DNA of 64,000 nt, taken from assembly GCA_006384855.1 (NCBI GenBank), contig VCJN01003431.1:1-64000 (forward strand). The letters run 5' to 3'. The DNA is from Tetraselmis striata (taxonomy: Eukaryota > Chlorophyta > Chlorodendrophyceae > Chlorodendrales > Chlorodendraceae). The translations under genes and the position numbers were made by a program. Numbering within the stretch: the first letter of the stretch is position 1; each line of letters opens with the position of its first letter. This document shows positions 22,226-34,843 of this stretch, piece by piece. The notes beneath the pieces are model-generated. The model did not search any database and had not been told where the DNA came from. It saw only the letters and a list, made by a program, of their open reading frames with translations.

Positions 22226-23299
22226 GTTAACGCGCTTGTAAGGAAGTTAGCCCGGGACACAGACACCGTTGCCGGCCGCTCCACTGCATAGCGTGCACTT
22301 CTGTACAGCTATCGCACTCCTCCTCTGGTGCACGATGTTTTTGGGGATGCTATCGACAGATCTCTTGCAGAGGGGGGGCCGGTCGGAGGGTGGTGATGGC
22401 GGGGGGGGGGGGGGGGGGGGGTTCCCGGAGCCGCTGCCCTGTACAGTGCCCTTTTCCACACCGTGTAATACATTGGAACAACAGCATATGAATCGCGATC
22501 TATCCGTCCGCTTGTCATGCTGTCGGACAGAGACCCTGCTGTCGGACATTGGCGAGCATGTCGAACATGCAATTTATCGAATGCGTGAACGCGGTTGCTC
22601 GGACTGAATATTCGCAGTCGGGAGCAGCCGAGAATGCTCAGCACGCCTCACGCATCCCCAAATGGGTATACTAGGGTATGACACGGGTTCTTGCTCGGTC
22701 AAAAACGCGAGACCCTAGCTAACGGGATGAATGTATACCTTTAGGCATCAAAGCCCTGTTCAAACCCCCGGATTAGCAGCATCCGCGACCGCAGCGGCTG
22801 AACTTGCACGGCCGGCGGCCGCGCGCGCAGCCAATCAAATAACAAGTTCACCCCTAATAACAAACGCCGACATTGATCCTAAACAGGCAGCATGGCCGCC
22901 AGCGAAGCAGCGTGCTCGAACTGCGAAATACCCTGTAGCGACTATTCATATAAATACGAATTCGAAATCGGAAAACGTTCGTCTCGCGACTAGCCGCTGC
23001 AACAGCTTCAGACAGGATCACAGGAAGACAGGCCAGTCCAACGGACAGCGGCAGGCCGCAAGGCGTCCCACCCGCGTTAAGGTGTCAGCGAATTGGCCCG
23101 CCGGCCGACGCCCACTGCTGCTCACCCGGTGCCGAGGCGTGCGCGTGCCAGTGCGTCCTGGCTAGGCTTTTGCATCCGGCACCGCGTCCTTCGCCTGCCG
23201 CCCCGAAGTTCTTCGCGGCCGCCCGCCGCCCGAGGAGCACTCGTCGACCCATCACCCGGTCGACGCACCCCGCCCGCGGTCGCCGGCAACGGAGGCAGG
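22226..23299. other. Intergenic between SAM50 and the strawberry-notch gene
   Basis: No gene was seen. It holds a poly(G) tract at about 22400-22420. A copy of TAGCGACTA lies at about 22937, in the stretch before the coding start, which should contain the promoter. The open frame from 23093 runs into the coding start in phase, but its first 69 codons look like 5' UTR. Confidence 0.4.
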
Positions 23300-26200
23300 A
23301 TGGACCCTGCTGCCATCGCCGCCGCGCGGGAAGCGCTGCTGTCCGGGGACAGTGAGCTAGCGTTTCGGTACATGCTCTACGCGATTCAGGCGTTCCAAGC
23401 CGCGAGTCCCCTCCCTTTGGCAGCCGCGGTCTCGGCTCCGCTTCAGGCCATGGCACAGCAGGCTCCGCCTGCGCAGGTTCCCCCAGCTTTAGCTCAGGCT
23501 ATGGCGGCTCAGGCGCAGGTGCAGGCTCAGCTGCAAGCTCAACTACAAGCTCATTGTCAGGCTCAGGCTCAAGCTCAGGCAGCTCGGGCTAAGGCCTCTC
23601 AGGCTCGCGCAAAAGCTCAGGCGCGAGCTCGGGCAAAGGCAGCTCAGGTGCAAGCACAGGCTCAGGCGGCTCTTGCAAAGGATGCGGCTCAAGCTGAAGT
23701 AAAAGCTCGGGCTCAGGCTCGGGCCCAAGGTACAATAAAAGCGGAGGCTGTGGCTCACGCCAAGGCGGCTGAGGTTCAAGCTCAGGCTAAGGCAGCTAAG
23801 GCAGCTCAGGCTCACGCGCGGGCCAAAGCTGCACAAGCGCAGGCTCATGCTGCGGCTGCGGTGCGGCTGCGGCCGCCCAGGTGCAGCTACCTGCCGGCGC
23901 CCCGCGTGTAGCAACCACTGTCCAGGGCGAGGGCACCGAGGCGGAGGAGGACAGCGAAGGGGGGCTCGAAATCGTCGAGGATGTGAACCCCCTCCCTTCC
24001 TGCACGACATCGCAGCAGATGAAGCCTCCTGCTCCCTCCCGCACGGCCTTTATTAAACCGCTCTCTACGCGCCCTCCCGGCCCCACCTGCGGCATTGTGT
24101 AGGAGCAGGAGGAGGAGGACGTCAACGTCTACGCGGCATACGCGCCGAAGAAGGTCAAGCAGGGTGTTATTCACCCCACCGAGATTGTGGAAACCACCTC
24201 GCTGGCGGCGGTGGACCCCCCGGAGCCTGCCTACAAGCACCACCTCGCGGTACGCCGGATTGGCCCCGGACCGCACCTCCATCCACGCTGCTCACGCCCG
24301 CATCGGCGCCATAATGGGCTTCATCAACCGCAGCTCCCTGGACCTCCCCCCCCCCCCCCCCCCCCGGCCCTCGCCCCGCTGAGCACCTGGACTATTGTCG
24401 CTCGGCCTTGATCTCTCTATGTCACTTTTATGCCATCTTGTCCTTATTCGTCCCAAACGTCTGACATAAGCCGCCGCGTCATCAATGCGCGAGCAGGACG
24501 TTGTCGCCCAGGGGCGAATCTCGGGCGCGCAGCTCGAGACGGTCATCTACGCCAACATGCGCTTCAACATGACCAAGGAGCACTACGGTGGGTGCCTCGG
24601 CTGGGGGGAGCGGCAGTCGCGGCCCCGTCTCGCGCCCATTACCGACAACCGCCAAACTCGCCATGCGCGCCGCGCGCTCCCGCGCTGCCCTCACTGACTC
24701 GCGCGCTGCATGCAGTCCGCCACTCGTCGGTGCGAGCGCACTCCGAGGTCCCCGGCGAAGGCGTCGCCGCAACACAGCTCTACCGGCCCGGCTTTTTCCT
24801 GGCGGACGGGGCCGGGGTGGGCAAGGGGCGCCAGATCGCCGCCCTCATCGCGGAGCACTGGCGGACCGGGGGCCGCCGCGTCCTGTGGCTGTCCGTCAGC
24901 ACCGACTTGCAGGTGGGGTGCAGGAAGGCAGCCACTGCTGCGGTCACCGCTCTCACCTGGAGTTGGCCAGCGTTGTGCATTTGAGGCGGATGTCGCCTGG
25001 ATTGTTCCATCCGAATCGAGAGTCGACCTGGTCTCTGGATCAGTAGCTGCATACGTGAGACCGCAGCGGATCGCCGCCTTGATGGTTACGCAGGCTATCG
25101 ATCCGATACACCGACGATACCTTGGTGCTGAGAAACTAATCGGATGCATCGAGACTTGTTGCGTACAACCTATCAATAAACTCTCATCCGGCCAACACGT
25201 CAAAGAACTTTCCTGAGATGCAAGGCGAATCGGCGTTGATTGCGATCTCGATACCAGGTACATGTCGTAGACTTATTTTGCCTCCCCAAGGGGGCATGAT
25301 TCTTGTCCTGCATTGTTCGATATAGTTAAGTTATCTTTGCAGTTGGCATAAGTGATTATTTGGTGCCGTGGTGGTGGTGTGTGTCTGTGTGTGTGTGTGT
25401 GTGTCGGGGGGGGGGGGGGGGGGGGGTCAAAACGATATTCACCTTGAGAAGGCTAAGGAAATCTACGGCATGCCGTAGAAACTCCACACAGTCAACTTGA
25501 TATCCGACCAAACCGGCCAAAGCTTTCATGTTCTGGATTGATTCTCAGTACAACATCCGCATTTTGATCCTGAAGTGCTCCGCGTTGCTGATGGCGAGAT
25601 TCATGGGGCAGGGGTCTACGATGCCGTCCATGCACCGACGCGCACACCGCCATTGCCATGTCTTGAGCCAATGTTTCGACGCGTGTACGAGTGTTTCCAA
25701 CTTTGACGCGCGTATGCCGAGCAATGCTTAATTCATTGGCAAACCAGTATGGAAATGCGGATGAGTGCGGGTCCGGATACTGCCTCTGCATGTCCACTTG
25801 TGCCAGGCGGGGGCATGACGGCCGGGTGTGCACTGCGCAGGAGGATGCCAAGCGCGACGTGACTGCCTTGGGGATGCGCAACACACTCAAGATCTGGCCG
25901 GATGTGCGGTTCGCCCTTTGACGCATGAATTGCTGCCATCGTGCCTGATCCAGCTGTGAGGGGCGCTGGGTACCTCGTGCGGCGTTGCTCGGCTGCCGCT
26001 CGCACCGAGTGTCTGCCCGCATGGCTGCGTGTGCCCAGGGGCAGGCCAAGGTGCTGCCGCAGGGCGAGCTGGCGAAGAAGGGCGTCACGGCTGGCGTCGT
26101 CTTCATGACGTACTCGCTGCTGGTCAGCGGGGCCAAGCCGGAGAGAGAGAAGGGCGAGAGGAAGGGAAGGGGGCTCGATTACAGTGTCATGAAGTCTCAG

Positions 26201-26897
26201 ATCATGACCAACCCTAAGAGGTGCCCCCCCCCCCCCCCCCCCCCTTTCCCCAACCCGCCATGCTGACACTAAACAAGAAACTTTTACCCCCATAATCAGT
26301 ATTAGAATATAATAAGGGATGCGGGAAAAGAATTATGAATAACCCCTGACCGCCCTCGGTCCATCCCCAAAGCCGGTGCAAGCAGATCGTGAAGTGGTTG
26401 CAGGGCGGTGCCTCCGCTGAGGAGGCGAGTCCGCTGATTGTGCTGGACGAGTGCCACAAGGCCAAAAACCTCATCAACCCCACCGGGGACCCCACCATGA
26501 CTGGTATGGCGGTCGTGGCTCTCCAGGACGCGCTCCCGAACGCAAAGGTGCGCCTCCCCCCCCGGTTGCAGCGCTCACTGGCAGGCAGGCGGGCAGGCAG
26601 CGTTGGGGATGAGAGTCCTTCCGGTGGTGCAGGTCGTGTATTCGAGCGCCACCGGCGCCACGGAGCCGATGAACCTGGCCTACATGACCCGCATCGGGCA
26701 CTGGGGGTACGACAACATGGAGCAGTTCCTGAAGACGATCGACGACATGGGGCTGGGCGCCATGGAGATGCTCGCGATGTCCCTCAAGGTGACGCAGCGG
26801 CATCCCTTCCCGCGCGCGGTGGGATGCCTCAGTTGGCCGCCTTGCCACTGCGGGCCCGCCGGCACTTCCGTAGATGAACCCCTGCTGACAGCCCAGC

Positions 26898-26931
<34 letters not shown>

Positions 26932-29900
26932 AGCAGTCCATGGGCATCTATGTGAGCCGGACGCTGAGCTACACAGGCGCCACGTTTCAGCTGTCGGAGC
27001 TGCAGCTGAGTCAGGAGCAGCAGCTCATGTACAACCACGCGGCCGAGTTCTGGCAGTTTCTGTTCCGCGTGTTCTTCCCGGTGCGCCGCCCCTTGGCTCG
27101 ACTGACGGCGCTCAATGGCGGGTGAGGGGGGGGGGGGGGGGGCAGCCGCTGATTGGCGTTCTTGGATGGCGCGCAGCGCGGGTCCGAAGGCAAGGAGTAC
27201 GCGAGCAAGGAAGAGCGCTTGAAGCACCGCGCCCTCAAGGCCAACTTCTGGGGCGCTCACATGCGGTTCTTTCGGCAGATGCTGATTGCTGCCAAGGTAC
27301 CCTCCCTTTCCATCTGTAACAATCGAGGCGTGACATTCGTCTCAAAAGCACAACGCTTGCCACACGGCCGCGTGATATCGTATATATATACACATATATA
27401 TATGTGTATATAAAAATAAATATATATTTAGACACATATATGTATATATGTGTACATATAGATATATATGTATGTATATATGCATAGTAACCTCCAGTAC
27501 ACATCGTTCACTTACTCGTAGCGTATATAGACATCGTAAATGTCACACACGTGCCATTGCTTCCTCATGTTGCCGCCACTCTTTGGCGTGCACCCCATGA
27601 AGCCCGCACGTGATTCCGCCCATTTCCTCCTCGCCATTGTCTTTGCCATTCATGGCGACAAACACCTGTCGAGATGGACTGATGGCGCACCGCTCGCCGG
27701 ACAGGTGCCGGAGCTCTGCCGGCGAGTGAACCAAGCCATGCAGGACAACAAATGCTGCGTCATTGGCCTTCAGTCCACAGGGGAGGCCGGGGCCAAGTCC
27801 ATCGCGTGAGTACCTTGCTGACATGACGATGTGGGGTGCGCGATAAGCCGACCAGCGGTGTGATTGTTCGAGCATGCTGTGGCTGACTTCCCCACTGACG
27901 CTCGGCACTCTTCCCCAATGCCTTGCGGTCTCCCCAGTCTCTCTGATGGCGACGAGATGGACGACTTCCTCAGCGCTCCAAAGGTGCGGACAATACTCTG
28001 CAGAATGTACATATTGTGTGTGTGGGGGGGGGGGGGGGAGGAGGGGGGCATTTGTAGACTTGCATGCCGACGCGGACCTGCCATTGCGCCCGATACGCAA
28101 GCAAGACCGCAATGGCTGATCTGATGCGGGGTGGTGCAGATGGTGATCGTCAACCTGGTGAAGAACTTCCTCCCCTTTGCGCTGTCGAGGCTGTCAAGGA
28201 GCGACCAGCAGGCCATGTTTGTCCACGTAAGCTCGCATCACAGTGTGTGTTCCGGGGGGAGCGGACGCCGCGCCGTGGACTCTGGGGTTGATCGCGAGTC
28301 TGGCTAACCGCAGGTGAAGAAGCGCGTGGACGCATGGAAGGCCACCATGGCGAGGGCGGCAGCCACCCCAGGCGGGGCGGCCGCGACGGAGCCTGCGCAC
28401 CGCACGCGCACCACGGTGGCCACCGAGTCAGGGGCGCAGGGCGCCACGGGAGAGCCGTCCCCGGAGGCTCCTGCCTCTGGCGCCCAGGGGACTGAGCGGC
28501 CGCTCGCGGAGAGGATAGAGGCCGCCAAGTACGCTGACGTGGAATGCTGGTGGTTTGGGGTGTGGGTGGGTGTGGGGATGGATGAGCGTGTGTGCGTGCT
28601 GGGCATGCACACTGTTCATTTGCGATTGTGTGTAGATATGGTATAGTGGTATATATTGTGTGTGTGTGTATATAAGTATGATATATTGTGCTGTATATAG
28701 TACATAGCAGTACATATTGTATACATATATATAAACCCAAAGAGACTCGTGATATATAAACACCCAATTGCAAATGTAAAAATAACCATGAAAATGTATA
28801 CATATGTGTGTATATGTGCGCATTTACACAAACCAACACCTCATCGGAAAGGAAACTACGATTGTATATAGCGGTGATGGATGCAGTGCGGTCTCCTGGC
28901 ATGGACACGTCAGTGGCTTGTATTCGTTATGAGCGTCATTGCTCAGGAGATGTGGGCTTGCAGTAGCGCTGCTTGTTGGGTCCGTGGCGGAGGACGGTCG
29001 GGGAGGGCTGACTCTTCCGGTGCCGCCGTCCATCGCAACAGGCGGACAGGCATGTACGTCGACCTGACGGCCCAGGTGGATCGCCGGGAGTTTGACACCG
29101 CCATGGCAAGCGCAAGGACGGAGGAGGAGGAGGAGGAGCGGCGGCTGGCGGCGGCCGAGTCGCGGCGGCACGCCGGTGCCGAGGAGCTGCGCATCGCGCC
29201 CGACTCGGACGACGAGGGGCTGGAGGAGCTGTGCATGAGCCTGGCAGCCACCATAACACGGGTGCGCCGCCCAGCCGCACATGTACAATCGACAGACGCC
29301 GAGTGCTGTCGCGTCCATCCCAACAACGCACGCGCTGCTGGGGGCAGTGGCGCGATGGCGCCGATCATCTAACTGCTACGCCCCCAGGGGACAAAAGCGG
29401 AAAATACGTCGACGTACACGTGCACACCCTTGGTGAACATTTCCACCGATAAGCGGTGCATAGCTGGTCTATCCGACGAGACCCGCGGTGGGTTATCTGT
29501 ATGTGTAGGCATATACATGTGCCCGGTATCTTGAAACTGCGACATGCGTGAGCCTAGAATATTGCTCGATTTTTGGAAGGCTTGGTGATTTATTGCTTCC
29601 TCGAGCCCCTGGATCTGGTGATCCAGGCGATAAGGACTGGGCAGCGTCTTGGATTGGCCATCCAACAATGACACGTGTGCCGCTGGGATGCCCCTCTTCA
29701 GGCGCCCCGAACTACCCACCGCAAGCCGCTGGGCGAGGTCGACCCCAACGCGCCACGCACCTGGCCATGCCCCAAGCGCGGCATAGCGCTGGGCGGGGGC
29801 GGGGAGGAGCTCCACCCGAAGCGCCTGAGGCTGTCCAGCGGCTCGGAGGCTCTATCCGCGGAGGTCTCCGAGACCTCGCCGTCGGACGAGGAGGACAGCA

Positions 29901-32900
29901 CCCCTTGCGAGCTGTGCCAGGGCACTTCGTGCGTGCCGGTGCGTCGGCGCTTCTCCTCCGGCCCCATCTCCCTGGTCCTGCGGCCCTCCCTCCGTCTATA
30001 TATTCTTCCGCATGATGTTTTGTCTTATATTTTGTGGCTATGTTGTGGACACTGATTCTCAAGCTGGGAGGTGTCCGATAACAGCAGCAAAACTACGCCT
30101 CGACCAAGGAGTCGAGAGGGGGGGGGACTCATAGCATAGCCTCATTTACTGAATCTCCGCGCCGCCACCCACAGAGCAACCGCATGCTGCTGTGCGACGG
30201 GTGCGACAAGGGGTTCCACCAGGGATGCCTGCAGCCGCGGCTCGAGTGTGTGCCGGAGGGCGACTGGTTCTGCGCCGCTTGCGCCCCGGGCGCGGGCCGC
30301 CTGCCCCCGCCGCCACGAGAGACGAAGGCCCCGGAAGCCGCTGGCAAGGGCGGCTCCAGCGGCTCCGATGACGACGACAGCGGCAGCGACTTTGTGATTG
30401 AGCTGGAGGAGGTGGACGAGGAGGTCCGTCGCCCATCGCTGCGCATTCCGACCCTGTCGACACTCGCCCGCCCAGCCACGGGGGCGCTCCCCCTCATGTA
30501 CACGCGCGATCATTACGCGTACACGTTCCCCTGATTATCTGACCAAGGACGTTGCCGATGCGGTAATAATAAACTGCTCATATTGGCCCAAGCTCATCTA
30601 GACCAAGACGGTCTAGACCAAGATCGTCTGGTATAATATATAAACATACTAAATATGATCTATAATACCCCAGTGTGTATAAAACTATATTATACATTAC
30701 ATATCACAACCATATTTATTATACTATGCTATGTAATGTTAGTATTACTATATCTTTTACCTTACATATGACAACCCCAAGATAATCTATAATACGCCAA
30801 GCGTGCACACACGCTGAGCTCAACGTGTGTGCATGCTTGGTGTGCGTGTATGCAACAAGCAGAGGGGGTTGCTCTGTGAGGTATTTCGGGGTGTTCGTTT
30901 TCAAGATTGGTGTACACCTGTAAACTTGAGGTGAGAAACATCCCCGGCAAAAGTTTACAGCAACACAGGTGTGTATGCGCAGCGGGCGACTGAGCGCTGC
31001 CCGGACTGCGCAGGTGAGCGGCGCGGCACCGGCGACGGCCAGAAAGGAGAAGACTGTCGACATTTTCGACACGAGCCTCGGCGACTCGGAGGAGGAGGAA
31101 GAGGAGGGGGCCAACGGCCACGCCGCTCGATGGAAGACCCGGGAGGAGGCAAGTGTCGACGATCGCGTTCCCTTTGTTGTTTCTCTGTCGCAGCCCGCCA
31201 GAATGCTTCGGCGACATTTGCTCGATGACTATAACTGAGCGTCGCCGACCCAGGGGCTTCCGTCGCTGGCTCGCTGCCTAAACGGCCGCCGTAGAGATGC
31301 TGCAAGGGTTTTACTGTCCTGTGCCGGGGGCGAAAAAAAAACCGTCAAGATGTCGCGGCAGCGGGCAAGGCGGAGGCGCAGTCAGGCTGGCGGGTGGGGG
31401 CGCCCCCAGGGACGTGGGCCGCCTGACCGGGCTCTGCTTCGCTGCGGTGCAGAGGAAGAAGACCGGCGCGGCGCTGGAGATCTTTGACATCGACGACCTC
31501 GGAGACATGACGGCCGTGCAGCTGATCGCCATGCAGCCAGAGGTGGGTCTCGCCTGGCCTCCACGGCCCCTAACCTGCCTGCCGCCGCCCTCCTCGCATT
31601 GGCGCTGAGGTTGTGTCCAACGAGGAGCTCAGACCTAACGGCACGCGAACCTGCGGCAGATTGGGGCCATCTGCAAGCAGCTGCTGCAGGTGGCCGACAT
31701 GCTGGATCTGCCCCCGAACCCGCTCGACCAAATCACAGCGGAGTGCGGGGGGGCGGACAACGTGGCGGAGATGACGGGGTGCGCCCGCACGCGGCGGCAT
31801 CCTGTGCGGCGCGGGCTTGCTTCCCGCGGTGGCGCTGAGCAACGGGCTAAGGGTGGGCGGCGCGGCCCCCTGCAGGCGGAAGATGCACTTGGCGCGAGAG
31901 GAGGACGGCACCATGACGTTCAAGCGGCGAGTGCAGGAGGTGTCCCAGCACCAGATCAACCTCACGGAGATGGCGTCGTTCATGGACGTGAGCCCCCCCC
32001 CCCCCCCCCCCCCCGCCCCCCCGCCCGGCTGCCTCATGGTCCCCAGTTGGCGGGCATGGATTGGAGTAATGCGTGCCTGCTTGCAGATGAGGGAGTCAGC
32101 GTTAAGACTAAGCAAGGATCTGCCATACCACGACCGGTGTTCAACGCACAAAGTGCTTGCAGACTGGAGGCTTAGGCTCAGACGGGTGCCGGCGCGGAAA
32201 TACGAACACTGCGAATTCGATTCCGACCCGCCTGCATGAGGTCCAACATACACAACACTGCGGCGGAACTATCAAGAGTGTTCTCATAGGTCGATAGCGA
32301 TCTGAAGCGTACAATAACGGCCCTAATGGGCAAGGCAGCAAAATTATTAGGAATATTAGCGCGTTGGTGGCAAACAACGGCGGCGCCTGGCTGTGTGTTG
32401 CCGCCCTTCCAGCGTTTCTCTGTTTCTATTATATCCGTCTGCTATTCTATTCTCTTAATTCTTATATTATGTTTGCTGAAGTTTCATCGAAATAGAATGC
32501 TTAGACACGGTATTAGTCAGGATGACATAATCCTTCATTTCCGCACTTCGTTACACGGCGTTTGCAATCCTTACCAAACGCGCTATGTAGTCCTTACCAG
32601 TACATATACGCGTTGCATGCGCATCTAGTTATAGCATGATAACAGTATAATCAGGAGCACACCCATGGTTATACCGCATAATGCCTACCGGAAGCGTGAA
32701 AGTATGAAGCGCACTGCTGCCAGTATGATTCACGTTGTCTTATAGCTGGGCTTCGGTCCGCATTACTGTATCGCTATCCAAGTTCAAACAATGCACGTAT
32801 ACTTTTTGCCTGACAAAATGGGCAATATAAACTAAAACAATGTACTTAGTGCTTTACGAATTCGATTCGCAACACAACTGAGATGTATCTGTCAGTTTCC

Positions 32901-34783
32901 ATTCACAGTTATCTTAAATATCAAAATGTACTCTATTTCTGATTGCCAAACTTCCTTCCTGATAAACTGCCGAGTCCGATCACAGTTGCGATGTCGCGCA
33001 TCTGCTCACCCATGCCGCATGAACATTACCGTAGTCTCCAAGCACCAGACCCCGCACAACACTGCAGCGCTCGTCGGGGACACACGAGCCGGTGAGCGCA
33101 GGTGGGAGGCTGGCATGTACGGCCACAGACGGAGCCCTGCGGGCTATACACCCATGCATGGCAGCCCTTGACGCGCTGTGACCCCCCAACCCGGCCGGGA
33201 CTGCGCAGGGCCAGAAGCTGGTCGCCATCATCAGCGACGCCGCCTCGACCGGCATCTCGCTGCACGCGGACAAGAACCGGAGGAACCGGCGGCAGCGGGT
33301 GCACTTCACGCTGGAGCTGCCCTGGTCGGCGGACAAGGCGATCCAGCAGTTTGGCCGCAGCCATCGCAGCAACCAGGTGGGCCGGAGCGCACGCCCAGGG
33401 CACCACCCGGCCGCCCACTTGGATGCCCCCCCCCCTCCCTCTTCTGCCTTCTGCTTCCTGGCACATGCGGGAATGAGAACCGCAAAGAAGAGCCCGCCCT
33501 GCCTGTCAGAGGGCATATTGAGAGGAAAGTATAGCGACGGCTGTCGTTTTGTTACCTATGTCAGGGCAATGTTACCGGATGCCTGTGATTGCGGCGGCAC
33601 CAGATGGTTCTGTGGGTCTCGTTGCCTTTAGGAGGGGGTGCGAGGCCTCACCCCTGACCTTGGGGCCCTCAGGTCGAGCCGCCGATCTACGACCTGCTGA
33701 TCACCCAGTGCGGAGGCGAGCGGCGCTTCGCCTCCTGCGCCGCCCGGCGGCTGATGTCCCTGGGCGCGCTCACCAAGGGCGACCGCCGCGCCATGGGCGC
33801 CGGCGGGGACCTGAAGGACTTTGACATCGACGGCAAGATCGGGCGGCTGGTGCGTGCTCCGGCAGTCATGGTCCTGCATGATTGTGCGCTCATTGTTGGG
33901 GGGGGGCGGGGGGGGGGTCGGATGCCCCCTTGTCCGCATGTCAATGCGAATGTCAATGTCGATAGTGGTAAAACTATGATAATAACAATAACAACAATGA
34001 TAATGATAATAACAATACAAAGAATAATGATAATGATAATAACAACATATACAAATAATGGTCATAATAGTAAATGTCAATGTCGAATGTCAACAGGCGC
34101 TGGAAAGAGTCCTCGCGGACATCAGGGGCCAGGCGGCCAAGAACACGCCCAAGTGCGGACCCGCGCCCGGCGTGGCGCACCCGAAGCTGCCGAAAGAGCT
34201 GGAGGAGATGTACACGCAGGGGCTCCTCGAGATGTCGCCCACCATGCCGCACTACCTTGTCGACAATCACCCCAGCACTGCCGCGTTCTACACCCACATG
34301 CAGGTAGGTGCACGCTGGAGGGCGGCCGGTGATGACCGCCTTATTGCTCCCCCCTCCCCTGGGATATCCCACCAATGTGGGCATGCCTGGGTGGCCATAC
34401 GTTGTCGCCATTGTCCCATCTTGTGATAGCCATGGTGATGATCCAGCCGGCACTGGAGTCTGACTGCGGCACGGCCCTATACATGGCAGGAGTGCTGCAT
34501 TTCAGTGGGACTGTTTGACCCGTCGGACGACGCCGAGGTGGTCGAGGTTGGCCACACATCGTGGGGAGGCAGGATCCAAAAGAAAAAGAGAAAGAACAAT
34601 ATCAGCGTCGACCGCTTCCTCAACCGCTTGCTAGGGCTGAAGATCGAGGAGCAGGGCCTTTTGTTTGACTATTTTGAGGCCACATACAAGGCGATGCACA
34701 CGGCGGAGAGGCTCAAAGGCGGAATCTCAGTGCGTCACCCCCCTCCATATGTGCATATAATACCACCTCCCTCCAACACAGCT

Positions 34784-34843
<60 letters not shown>

